Part shown: positions 7,349-14,418 of the stretch, piece after piece
Layout: each line of letters begins with the position of its first letter
Numbering within the stretch: position 1 is the stretch's first letter
Assembly: GCA_965363755.1 (NCBI GenBank)
Contig: CBDTVL010000059.1
Location: forward strand, 1-17,144
DNA: 17,144 nt
Source of the DNA: JL08 sp965363755
GTDB taxonomy: Bacteria; Pseudomonadota; Alphaproteobacteria; Rhodobacterales; Rhodobacteraceae
Reading direction: 5' to 3'
Notes under the pieces: generated by a model
Databases searched by the model: none
Seen by the model: the letters and a program-made list of their open reading frames with translations, nothing else
Told to the model about the DNA's origin: nothing
Position numbers and translations under genes: made by a program

Positions 7349-8641
7349 CTATGTCTCGAGGTTCAACTGTTGCCGTGGGGCCGCGGTTCCGGATTTGAGG
7401 GCTTCATAAGGATCGTCTGGTTGAAGCATCATGTCGACTACTTGGCGCAGCAATTGTTGCCGGCCACGCGTTGAATAGAACCCCCCCGCGATCTGGCTGG
7501 TTTCTAACAAATAGCGGCGGTAATCTTTATAGGCAGCGTTATCAGGCCGAGCCGCCCCTGCAAAAAAGGCCGCAAGTAACTGTCCAGATACAAATTCAGG
7601 TTTGGCGTATACTGCTTCACCAAAGACTTTAATGGGTATGCCGCGCCACAGCGCTTGTTGTGCGGCAGTGGAATTGACAGTGACGGCACTGCGCGCCTCG
7701 TTGAGCAATTGGGCCAATTTTCCACCTCGAACAAAATGCACGCGCTTCTGAAGTCCGTGCAATTTGGCAAGTCGAGCGATTTCCAACCTGACCGGGATCC
7801 GTCCGTCCTCCAGCGGGTGCGCTTTGAAAACCAGATGATGATGTCTCAGTGCGCCCTCGGTAAATCCGGCAATCACCAGTTCCAGAAACTCAGTCATGGT
7901 CGAAAACGGCGAATGCATTTGGAAGCTGCTGTCGTGTTCCAGTTGCAACAAGACCATGTGGTAAGGGAATCCTCCCCGGCGGATACGCCGCGTCGCCCTG
8001 CGTCGCTCGATTGCGTGCAGGGGCATAAGGATAAATCTTTGAAGGTAAAGTTTAAATTCTTTTCCTACAGGCAACGCACGATGCGGTTGAAAACTGCGAT
8101 AGTCCTTATTTCGAAACATCACATGCCAGTGGTAGAGCGCTCCGTAGAAAACATGTTGACGCATGTCGCCCCAATGCCCCGGAGGCAACGGCGCATCCAG
8201 GTCGGATCGCGCGAGTTCCACTTGCATCTCTGCCACGCTCATTGTCATGAGGCGCGAATTGCCGTTCGATCCGCCGCGCTCATATGTCACCCAGTAGGGG
8301 CGCAGGTAACCTTCTTCAAAAACATGAATTGTGATCCCCTTCGTCCGTGCCAGCCTGACAGCGTCGGAATGAACCGGACGGGTGTCCCCATACAGCACAA
8401 TATCGGTCACAGCTTTCTCGGTCAGAAGAATGTCAAGCGTTGTGGCCCAGTCGTCAGGCAGGCCAGAGTAGGGGATGTAGCTGTCGCGATGCGACCAGAA
8501 TGCCCGATCCCCGGCATTGAATCCGACACGCCAGACCTGCGCCCCAGCGTCGCGCAGCAATTTAGCCACCCCGTCAAAGAACGGACCATGCGGGCCCTGC
8601 AAAAACAGGAAAACCCGTGATGTGGGGTCATGGCTTATCAT
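7349..8641 (-). CDS. kpsS: Capsule linker Kdo transferase KpsS
   Basis: KpsS adds the first beta-Kdo to lyso-phosphatidylglycerol, the primer that KpsC then extends. The product has 430 residues, near the family's usual length. Visible landmarks: FLFLQGPHGPFFDGVAKLL (about 11-29), the conserved EEGYLRPYWVTYERGG (109-124), the K-x-H-P motif in FKAHPLEDG (272-280), and the donor-site-like NSTAAQQALWRGIPIKVFGE (323-342). This last stretch is the counterpart of the GFEA...G.PFYAGWG segment in KpsC. The start is ATG at 8641; the upstream 25 nt are AT-rich and show no good Shine-Dalgarno sequence. It is the first gene of the minus-strand capsule block, 117 nt ahead of the export lipoprotein, and is divergent from ribE, sharing a 156-nt intergenic region that must hold both promoters. 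Confidence 0.92.
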   Translation of the reverse strand: MISHDPTSRVFLFLQGPHGPFFDGVAKLLRDAGAQVWRVGFNAGDRAFWSHRDSYIPYSGLPDDWATTLDILLTEKAVTDIVLYGDTRPVHSDAVRLARTKGITIHVFEEGYLRPYWVTYERGGSNGNSRLMTMSVAEMQVELARSDLDAPLPPGHWGDMRQHVFYGALYHWHVMFRNKDYRSFQPHRALPVGKEFKLYLQRFILMPLHAIERRRATRRIRRGGFPYHMVLLQLEHDSSFQMHSPFSTMTEFLELVIAGFTEGALRHHHLVFKAHPLEDGRIPVRLEIARLAKLHGLQKRVHFVRGGKLAQLLNEARSAVTVNSTAAQQALWRGIPIKVFGEAVYAKPEFVSGQLLAAFFAGAARPDNAAYKDYRRYLLETSQIAGGFYSTRGRQQLLRQVVDMMLQPDDPYEALKSGTAAPRQQLNLET

Positions 8642-8797
8642 GTTGGTTTATCTAAACGTTTTAGCGTTGCAAAACCATTGCAGGTTCTGTTCAGTCACGC
8701 GATGCGAGTGCAGCCGATGCGTTCTGGTTACACTGACCCCTTGCCAGCGGGCAGGCAGGCGGCTACCTGAAAGACATACATTCTGAGGAAATCGGCC

Positions 8798-9391
8798 ATG
8801 TTTACAGGCATTATCACGGATATCGGCACCCTGTCAGAGATCAAACAGCTTGGAGATCTTCGGGCACGTATCGCCACACATTATGATACTACTAGTGTCG
8901 ATCTGGGCGCCTCCATCGCCTGCGATGGGGTTTGCCTGACCGTTGTTGGTCTGGGTGCTGACTGGTTTGACGTCGATATCAGTGCAGAAACTGTTGATAA
9001 AACCAATATCGGCCGCCAGCGCTGGGTTGCTGGTCGGCGGATCAATCTGGAACGTGCTTTGCGTGTTGGGGATGAACTGGGTGGGCATATCGTGTCGGGC
9101 CATGTCGACGGCGTGGCCGATGTAGTCGCGGTGCGTGACGAAGGAGACAGTACACGCGTGACGTTGCGTGCGCCGGTCGATCTTGCCAAGTTCATTGCCC
9201 CCAAGGGCTCGGTTGCGCTGAACGGCACGTCGTTGACGGTGAATGAGGTTGAGGGGGCTGATTTCGGAATCAATTTCATCCCGCATACCAAAGACGTAAC
9301 CACTTGGGGTGACGTTCAGGTGGGGGACGCGGTCAATCTGGAAATTGATACGCTGGCGCGATATGTTGCCCGACTCGCCGAAGCATCCTGA
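8798..9391 (+). CDS. ribE: Riboflavin synthase (alpha-type)
   Basis: This enzyme dismutates two molecules of 6,7-dimethyl-8-ribityllumazine to riboflavin and the pyrimidine substrate of RibH. The 197-residue product starts with the diagnostic MFTGII and consists of two homologous lumazine-binding barrels. The first (about 1-95) contains ACDGVCLTVVG. The second (about 97-195) contains GHIVSGHVDGVADV, FIAPKGSVALNGTSLTVNEV and IPHTKDVTTW. A GAGGA ribosome binding site lies at 8785-8789. The stop TGA shares its final A with the ATG of the following gene, indicating coupling. No FMN riboswitch could be recognised in the 156-nt upstream region. The symbol follows alphaproteobacterial usage; the E. 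coli counterpart is ribC. Confidence 0.97.
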   Translation: MFTGIITDIGTLSEIKQLGDLRARIATHYDTTSVDLGASIACDGVCLTVVGLGADWFDVDISAETVDKTNIGRQRWVAGRRINLERALRVGDELGGHIVSGHVDGVADVVAVRDEGDSTRVTLRAPVDLAKFIAPKGSVALNGTSLTVNEVEGADFGINFIPHTKDVTTWGDVQVGDAVNLEIDTLARYVARLAEAS

Positions 9392-9960
9392 TGGCGGAGA
9401 TTGGCCATAATCAGGGGCCCACACTGGCGCCAGGGCAGACCTATCGCGCATTTCAATGGCGCCAGGCGCAGCGGAATCTGATGCCCAATACCATGCCTTT
9501 GATGATCATTCGGATGCGAGTCATGCGGGCGCGTGAACTTGGAATGGATTATCGGACCTACGCGAGTGTTCGGCAGGCCTCTGGGCAGGACATTCTGGCG
9601 TTGATGTTCTCCTCCAACGCTTTGCGCGTTATTGGCCCCGGCGCAAAAATGCCGGATGCCGAGGAAAAGGCTCTGAAGGCGATCAAGGCCGCCAAGAAGC
9701 TGGCCTTGGTACATGCGCCGCAGACGCCTCCTGCGGTTTTACAGGCTAACCCGGTTTTGGACGCGACTGATGCCGCACCGCAGTTTACAGACAGTTGGTC
9801 AGAGATGCGGGAACGCCTGGCGCGGTTTGTGGATGCTCAGAAATTGCCAGCCAATCAGGTATTGATCATTGGTGACACAGCACTTGAACGCGAGTGGATG
9901 ACTGCGGCCAAGGCAGGCGGTTACTTGCCAGCAGACCGGTATTTTGTGGCGCATCCCTGA
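9391..9960 (+). CDS. Conserved-looking protein of unknown function in the riboflavin cluster
   Basis: I do not recognise the family. The 189-residue product has no signal peptide or membrane segment. Its N-terminus has the polar motif IGHNQGP (4-10), followed by a basic, Met/Arg-rich helical stretch (about 22-50), an Ala/Pro-rich low-complexity linker (about 100-132), and a C-terminal segment with NQVLIIGDTALEREWMTAAK (155-174). The GDT...AKAGG pattern faintly recalls motif IV of HAD-fold phosphatases, but the other HAD motifs are absent, so no function is assigned. Its ATG overlaps the ribE stop by one base, so it is translationally coupled to riboflavin synthase. The predicted protein reads as real coding sequence (balanced composition, correct operon spacing). 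It converges on the hydroxyproline-type epimerase gene, 19 nt away. Confidence 0.82.
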   Translation: MAEIGHNQGPTLAPGQTYRAFQWRQAQRNLMPNTMPLMIIRMRVMRARELGMDYRTYASVRQASGQDILALMFSSNALRVIGPGAKMPDAEEKALKAIKAAKKLALVHAPQTPPAVLQANPVLDATDAAPQFTDSWSEMRERLARFVDAQKLPANQVLIIGDTALEREWMTAAKAGGYLPADRYFVAHP

Positions 9961-9979
9961 CTCGCGTTGGCTGGCAAGA

Positions 9980-11035
9980 TCACCAAATGTCGCCGATTGT
10001 GTAGCCGTCGGGAAACGGGTCTGTTGGATCTCGCATGTAGTTGGCCGTGCCATAGATCCAGCCTTGGCCAGAGAGGGTCGGAACAATGGCAGAGTAGGGC
10101 CCGACAGTCGTCAATTCGTCTATCCGCCCAGTGAAGGTAGTGCCCATGGGCCCGGCATTCACAAAGTCTTGGCCAATGTCCAGTTCCCCACGTGCGTGTA
10201 GCACGGCCATCCTAGCGCAGGTTCCGGTGCCGCAAGGAGAACGATCCAACACACCCCCCAACGCGCCGGGGCGGTCAGGATCATAACCGCCGGTGGAGAC
10301 GGTGACTGCATTAAGCCCTTGGAAGGCGGCATTCGGCGGTGGCGGCGCAGTAAGCTGACCGATAGTTGGCCCGACGATATGCTCATTTTCGGGATGGACT
10401 ACGGGCAGTTGCAGGGCTGCCGCCGCACGCATCGCCTCGCTGGCGCGGACCATGCTGGCCCCGCTGTCCGGCGTGATATCCAACCCAAACTGGGCGGCTT
10501 CGGCGATGACATAGAACATACCGCCCCATGCGATATCGACCCGAACCCGTCCATAACCCGGCACGTCGATCAATTTGTCCAGATGCACGGCAAACGCAGG
10601 CACGTTGCGAAACGACACGCGGGTGACTTTGCCATCCGCACACGTCGCCCGCACCCTGATCAGCCCGGCGGGCGCCTCAAGCACCAGTTCAGTTACAGGT
10701 TCGAGCATCGGCAAAATGCCGGTCTCAAGCAACACAGTCACCACGCAGATGGTGTTGCTGCCCGACATCGGCGGGTATTCAGTTTGTTCCATGATGATGA
10801 ACCCGGCATCCGCCGAAGGGTCGCATGGTGGTACGATGACATTGCAGCAGAGAGCCGGATACCCCCGCGGCTCGCGCAACATCATCAGGCGAATATCATC
10901 GGCATTGGCCTGCATCCATTGCATCCGCTCAAACACCGATTTTCCCGGCATATGAGGCATGCCGCCGGTTATAACACGACCGGGTTCTCCCTCGGCATGG
11001 ACCTCAACCACACTGATCATTCTTGATGCGCGCAT
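9980..11035 (-). CDS. Proline racemase superfamily enzyme (4-hydroxyproline epimerase / trans-3-hydroxyproline dehydratase type)
   Basis: The 351-residue product belongs to the proline racemase superfamily. Landmarks are the HAEGEPGRVITGG start (13-25), the first active-site segment MSGSNTI with Ser91 in place of the first catalytic cysteine, and the second segment DRSPCGTGTCARMAVLHARG with Cys268. A Ser/Cys pair is known for superfamily members that act as 4-hydroxyproline 2-epimerases and/or trans-3-hydroxy-L-proline dehydratases; true proline racemases have Cys/Cys. The exact substrate cannot be read from sequence. The product is cytosolic, with no signal peptide. The start at 11035 is supported by a GAGGG about 8 nt upstream; an ATG five codons later also fits. 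It stands alone on the minus strand inside the riboflavin cluster, without the transporters or oxidases of hydroxyproline catabolism beside it. Confidence 0.9.
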   Translation of the reverse strand: MRASRMISVVEVHAEGEPGRVITGGMPHMPGKSVFERMQWMQANADDIRLMMLREPRGYPALCCNVIVPPCDPSADAGFIIMEQTEYPPMSGSNTICVVTVLLETGILPMLEPVTELVLEAPAGLIRVRATCADGKVTRVSFRNVPAFAVHLDKLIDVPGYGRVRVDIAWGGMFYVIAEAAQFGLDITPDSGASMVRASEAMRAAAALQLPVVHPENEHIVGPTIGQLTAPPPPNAAFQGLNAVTVSTGGYDPDRPGALGGVLDRSPCGTGTCARMAVLHARGELDIGQDFVNAGPMGTTFTGRIDELTTVGPYSAIVPTLSGQGWIYGTANYMRDPTDPFPDGYTIGDIW

Positions 11036-11165
11036 ATGCGAAGCCCTCGTTTAGTTTTGCGCAGGCTAACGGGCGCGGTCACGTTGCGTCCAGCGCCGAA
11101 TGTCACACGCCACCTCTGGCATTCAGGTCCGCGCTGGTCTATTTGCCACCTAACTGCTGCTGCGT

Positions 11166-11171
11166 AGGTGA
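11166..11171 (+). promoter_or_regulatory. Ribosome binding site that decides the ribB start
   Basis: AGGTGA is an exact match to the Shine-Dalgarno core and ends 5 nt before the ATG at 11177. The in-frame GTG at 11168 is part of this same element and is therefore unlikely to be the start codon. Confidence 0.7.
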
Positions 11172-11176
11172 CTCCA

Positions 11177-12298
11177 ATGAGCTTTGAAACATCCGGACCT
11201 GTCGAGACTGATTTGGCTGTGGCCATTTCGCCGATTGAAGAGATCATCGAGGCGGCCCGTCTTGGGCAAATGTTCATTCTCGTTGACCATGAGGATCGAG
11301 AGAATGAAGGCGATCTGGTGATCCCAGCTGATGCGGCAAATGCAGACGCGATCAACTTCATGGCAACTCACGGGCGCGGTCTGATCTGTCTTACAATGCC
11401 TGCGGAACGGCTGGATGCGCTAGGGTTGCCAATGATGGCAACACATAACTCGTCACGTCATGAGACCGCTTTTACCGTTTCGATCGAAGCGCGCGAGGGT
11501 GTGACGACCGGCATTTCGGCGCAGGACCGTGCATTGACCGTTGCCGTTGCAATTGATGAAAAATCGACAAGCGCGGATATAGCTACGCCGGGCCATGTGT
11601 TTCCGCTCCGTGCCCGTCGCGGTGGCGTGTTGGTTCGCGCCGGACATACCGAGGCCGCCTGCGATGTCTCACGTCTGGCAGGGCGGAATCCGTCGGGTGT
11701 CATCTGCGAGGTGATGAACCCGGACGGCACGATGGCGCGGTTGCCGGATCTTGTCGTGTTTGCACGTACCCATGGCATCAAGGTTGGCACAATCAGCGAT
11801 CTGATCAGCTATCGCCTGCGATTTGATAATCTTGTCGTTGAAACGAACCAACTGTCCGTCACGTCTGAATACGGTGGTGAGTGGACAATGCGAGTCTTCA
11901 CCGACCAAATTCATGACATCGAACATGTGGTTCTGACCAAAGGCGACATTACGACGCCTGAGCCGGTTTTGATGCGAACCCATGCTTTGGATGTCTCGTC
12001 GGATGTTCTTGGACTGGGACCAAAGCCTGCCGGCGAATTGCCACAGGCTATGCGGATCATCGCCAAAGAAGGGCGCGGGGCAGTTTGTCTTTTGCGCCAG
12101 CCTCGCAAGGCGCTTTCTACGCAGGAAGAGGACGGGCCCAGAACACTAAAAAGAACCGGGTTGGGTGCTCAGATATTGTCAAAGATGGGGCTCAAAGAGC
12201 TGATTTTGCTTACAGATTCTCCGGCGACGCGATACGTAGGGCTGGACGCGTACGGTTTGAATATCATCGGTACGCGCCCGCTCATGAAGGAGGGTTAG
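11177..12298 (+). CDS. ribB: 3,4-dihydroxy-2-butanone 4-phosphate synthase RibB with degenerate RibA-like C-terminal domain
   Basis: RibB converts ribulose 5-phosphate to 3,4-dihydroxy-2-butanone 4-phosphate, the four-carbon donor for RibH. The 373-residue product has an intact RibB domain (about 15-215): the acidic loop DHEDRENEGD (37-46), ATHGRGLICLTM, THNSSRHETAFTVSI, TGISAQDRALTV, TPGHVFPLRARRGGVLVRAG and HTEAACDVSRLAG. The C-terminal 150 residues are laid out like GTP cyclohydrolase II but lack its zinc motif. Where RibA has a Cys...Cys-x-Cys cluster, this protein has MRTHALDVSSDVLGLG, and the HQEGRG catalytic stretch is reduced to KEGRGAV. The end (GLGAQILSKMGLKELILLTD) still resembles RibA. 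GCH II activity is therefore unlikely and ribA must be elsewhere. The ATG at 11177 is chosen over GTG at 11168 because of the AGGTGA. The stop abuts the ribH ATG. Confidence 0.93.
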   Translation: MSFETSGPVETDLAVAISPIEEIIEAARLGQMFILVDHEDRENEGDLVIPADAANADAINFMATHGRGLICLTMPAERLDALGLPMMATHNSSRHETAFTVSIEAREGVTTGISAQDRALTVAVAIDEKSTSADIATPGHVFPLRARRGGVLVRAGHTEAACDVSRLAGRNPSGVICEVMNPDGTMARLPDLVVFARTHGIKVGTISDLISYRLRFDNLVVETNQLSVTSEYGGEWTMRVFTDQIHDIEHVVLTKGDITTPEPVLMRTHALDVSSDVLGLGPKPAGELPQAMRIIAKEGRGAVCLLRQPRKALSTQEEDGPRTLKRTGLGAQILSKMGLKELILLTDSPATRYVGLDAYGLNIIGTRPLMKEG

Positions 12299-12850
12299 AT
12301 GGCCACTGCAGAACAACACTATGTGCTGGATCGCCCGGAGTTTGACAAACCAGTCAAGCTGCTGATCGTGGTCGCGCCTTACTACAAAGATATCGCAGAT
12401 AATCTTGTTGCCGGTGCTGTTGCTGAGGCCGAAGCCTGTAGGGCGACTTGGGAAAAAGTCGAAGTGCCCGGCGCATTGGAATTACCCACTGCGATCAGCA
12501 TAGCGGAACGCATGTCTAATTTTGATGGCTATGTCGCCTTGGGATGTGTGATCCGGGGCGAGACAACGCATTATGACACCGTGTGCAATGACAGTTCCCG
12601 CGCACTGCAATTGATGGGGCTGCAGGGGCTTTGCATCGGAAATGCCATTCTGACAGTTGAGACACGCGCGCAGGCCGAAGTGCGCGCCGATCCTGCTGAT
12701 CAGAACAAAGGCGGCGGCGCAGCTGCTGCGGCCTTGCATTTGGTGGCGCTCAGCCGTAAGTGGGGCCGCCAGACCAAGGGGGTCGGGTTCAAACCGGCGT
12801 CCGAGAACATCCTGATGGCCGGCGACAGCAACGGAAATCCGACTGCATGA
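12299..12850 (+). CDS. ribH: 6,7-dimethyl-8-ribityllumazine synthase RibH
   Basis: RibH condenses the RibB product with the pyrimidine made via RibD to give the lumazine that riboflavin synthase uses; it normally assembles as pentamers or 60-mer shells. The 183-residue product carries the family motifs VPGALELPTAI (about 56-66) and GCVIRGETTHYD, with the catalytic His91, followed by a C-terminal Gly/Ala-rich helix region (GGGAAAAALHL). It is slightly longer than the usual 150-160 residues because of an N-terminal leader and a C-terminal tail (KGVGFKPASENILMAGDSNG). The ATG follows the ribB stop TAG directly, and AAGGAGGG (12288-12295) is a near-perfect ribosome binding site lying in the end of ribB. 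The stop overlaps the nusB start (ATGA). Confidence 0.97.
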   Translation: MATAEQHYVLDRPEFDKPVKLLIVVAPYYKDIADNLVAGAVAEAEACRATWEKVEVPGALELPTAISIAERMSNFDGYVALGCVIRGETTHYDTVCNDSSRALQLMGLQGLCIGNAILTVETRAQAEVRADPADQNKGGGAAAAALHLVALSRKWGRQTKGVGFKPASENILMAGDSNGNPTA

Positions 12851-13329
12851 GCGATACTGCACCGGCCCTTTCGGGCAATCAAAAGCGCAAGATGAAATCA
12901 GCGGCACGGCTTTATGCGGTGCAAGCGCTGTTTCAAATGGAGCATTCTGATCAGACCGCTGATCAAGTCCGCGCAGAGTTCCTCGATCATCGGTTTGGCG
13001 CCACCTATGAAGGCGATGAAATGGCCGAGGGGGATGCCGATCTGTTCGCAGCACTGCTTGATGGCGCGGTGACTGTTCAGGTGCGCATTGACCAATTGAC
13101 AGACCGTGCGTTGGTCGCCAAGTGGCCGATTGCGCGGATTGACCCCACCTTGCGGGCGCTGTTTCGTGCAGCAGGCGCAGAGATGATCGCAGGCGACACG
13201 CCGCCAAAGGTCATCATCGTGGAGTTCGTTCAGGTGGCAACAGCCTTCTTCCCGGACGGCAAAGAGCCGAAATTTGTGAATGCGGTTCTGGATCACATGG
13301 CGCGCGAGGCACGGCCCGAAGCGTTTTGA
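12847..13329 (+). CDS. nusB: Transcription antitermination factor NusB
   Basis: NusB binds boxA RNA with NusE (S10) and supports antitermination on rRNA operons. The 160-residue product is all-helical in character, with the diagnostic SAARLYAVQALFQMEHSD (about 18-35) and, in the C-terminal helical domain, VIIVEFVQVATAFF (122-135), PKFVNAVLDHMA (141-152) and IARIDPTLRALFRAA (95-109). The start is the ATG at 12847, which overlaps the ribH stop by 4 nt; the open frame reaches further upstream but only inside ribH. The ribH-nusB pair is a widespread bacterial arrangement. No terminator hairpin with a T-run is visible in the 248 nt that follow. Confidence 0.96.
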   Translation: MSDTAPALSGNQKRKMKSAARLYAVQALFQMEHSDQTADQVRAEFLDHRFGATYEGDEMAEGDADLFAALLDGAVTVQVRIDQLTDRALVAKWPIARIDPTLRALFRAAGAEMIAGDTPPKVIIVEFVQVATAFFPDGKEPKFVNAVLDHMAREARPEAF

Positions 13330-13527
13330 TCGCAGTGGACCCGGTTTTTGCGGTGGCGTCTGTTTGAACTCTAAGCAGGCTATTGAGCTGAGGATCTGGC
13401 ACGTATTTCTTCGACAGAACCGCGCCGGGCGGAATTAGCTTGGTCTTATGTGCGGTGGTGTAAGCGCCCGACCGGTGACCACGCCCGCACTACGACGATT
13501 TGTCGCCCCTCTGAGCGCACGCGAGAG

Positions 13528-13556
13528 GTGAAATTTGTCGGTTGCTGTGGTAAAAT
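13528..13556 (+). promoter_or_regulatory. Possible sigma70-type promoter of the small membrane protein gene
   Basis: GTGAAA (13528-13533, 4 of 6 to TTGACA) and TAAAAT (13551-13556, 5 of 6 to TATAAT) are separated by 17 bp. Transcription would start near 13563, just before the AAGGAG at 13564-13569, giving a very short leader. Sequence match only. Confidence 0.4.
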
Positions 13557-13577
13557 GACTGCGAAGGAGCATTTCTC

Positions 13578-13904
13578 ATGCCCGATCTCATCAAGCTTTA
13601 TATTTGTAATGTTGCCATAGGTTTCGGCATTGCCGCGCTCTTTGTCGGCATGCTGCTGTGGTTCAATGTGATGAACCTTTGGTATTTGGTCACCCATAAT
13701 GACGCTGGTCTACTGGCGGTGTTCTTGTTGTGGTTCATGAACGGAATTGTGTTTGCCGGGGTTCAGTTTGCCTATGCGGTCATGCAGATGGCGCGCGAAA
13801 GCGACGATGATCATATTGGCGGCACTGCAATCCGGGACTACAGTCCAGTAAAGCTGCCTGTGGAAAAATCAGCCCACCACCGCAGAGGTTGGGCGCAGCA
13901 CTGA
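13578..13904 (+). CDS. Small two-helix inner-membrane protein of unknown function
   Basis: I do not recognise the family. The 108-residue product has two strong hydrophobic segments, about residues 12-37 (VAIGFGIAALFVGMLLWFNV onward) and about 43-70 (GLLAVFLLWFMNGIVFAGVQ onward), joined by the short polar turn THND. A soluble polar C-terminal tail of about 35 residues follows (MARESDDDH, then basic). A hairpin in the inner membrane is the likely topology. The start is well supported: AAGGAG (13564-13569) lies 8 nt before the ATG, and a fair promoter precedes it. It lies 248 nt after nusB and is probably an independent transcript. Trp/Phe-rich membrane hairpins of this size are often uncharacterised; no catalytic or metal motif is seen. 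Confidence 0.75.
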   Translation: MPDLIKLYICNVAIGFGIAALFVGMLLWFNVMNLWYLVTHNDAGLLAVFLLWFMNGIVFAGVQFAYAVMQMARESDDDHIGGTAIRDYSPVKLPVEKSAHHRRGWAQH

Positions 13905-14418
13905 ACCCGGTTCAGGCCGCAGAACATCGACGTTTCATTTCGTTTTCGGGGGACAGGCGTGACGGGACCACCGAACCGTTTTAGTTGTGTATTCCCGAGG
14001 ACCTGAGTGTACAGGTGGGCGCCAGGTAATCGAACCAAGGCTCGAACAGAGCCAGCTCCCTCGGATTTGCGTAAGGCCACTGGAATGTAACCAGTCACGA
14101 GAAGGGCAGAACCCGTCACAGAATTGCACATAAGCGCCTGCTGCCGAACCGGCAAGGGGCTCAGCGCAGTTATTCGATGAATGGGCCGGGGGTCCGATCA
14201 TTTAATTAGGCGTTCAAACTGCCATCACTGGAGTGCTGTCAGCCGCGTGTACAGATGTCAAAGCGCGCCAACTGTGCGCCTCCTCTGGCCGAACCGAACC
14301 ATAACGCTCTGGCTGGTGCGCTCAGTTCGAGCGCACCAGATTTAATCAAGATCGTCCGTGGCGGCCTGCGCCGCCGCTTCCGTCGGCGCTGTAGTTTGTG
14401 TAGTGGCTGACTAGTCCA
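13905..14418. other. Stretch of 514 bases without a convincing gene
   Basis: The stretch separates the small membrane protein gene from the 3' end of the SRPBCC gene. Short open frames exist on both strands, but none combines a ribosome binding site, a natural composition and a recognisable domain. I see no tRNA, no inverted terminal repeats of an insertion sequence and no CRISPR-like repeats. It holds two hairpins: a perfect 11-bp one at 14313-14339, and a 6-bp GC one at 14360-14375 (GGCGGC / GCCGCC with loop CTGC). It may contain remnants of a lost gene or an unannotated RNA, but nothing here proves either. Confidence 0.6.
14313..14339. repeat. Perfect 11-bp inverted repeat (hairpin) in the gene-free stretch
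   Basis: CTGGTGCGCTC (14313-14323) and GAGCGCACCAG (14329-14339) flank a 5-nt AGTTC loop. On the plus strand it is followed by ATTTAAT rather than a clean T-run, and on the minus strand by GCCAGAGCG, so it is at best a weak plus-strand terminator. It lies about 80 nt beyond the SRPBCC stop and may limit convergent transcription. Confidence 0.6.

Noticed and set aside
8652..8664. CTAAACGTTTTAG inverted repeat just upstream of kpsS
   Set aside because: Arms of only 5 bp around a 3-nt centre in AT-rich DNA; too short to claim as an operator without comparison to relatives.
8642..8797. FMN riboswitch upstream of ribE
   Set aside because: No stretch resembling the conserved Rfn core was found here, nor in the region before ribB (11036-11176).
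12760..12846. N-terminal extension of NusB inside ribH
   Set aside because: The extension is the out-of-frame reading of ribH; the ATG at 12847 gives a normal NusB length and the usual ATGA overlap.
13935..14201. Minus-strand open frame in the gene-free stretch as a protein gene
   Set aside because: No ribosome binding site, no domain, odd composition (rich in Ser, Trp and Cys), and competing frames overlap it.
14291..14305. GAAC-N7-TAAC, a one-mismatch LexA-like box
   Set aside because: It lies in the gene-free stretch with no start codon nearby; one-mismatch copies are expected by chance several times in a window of this size.
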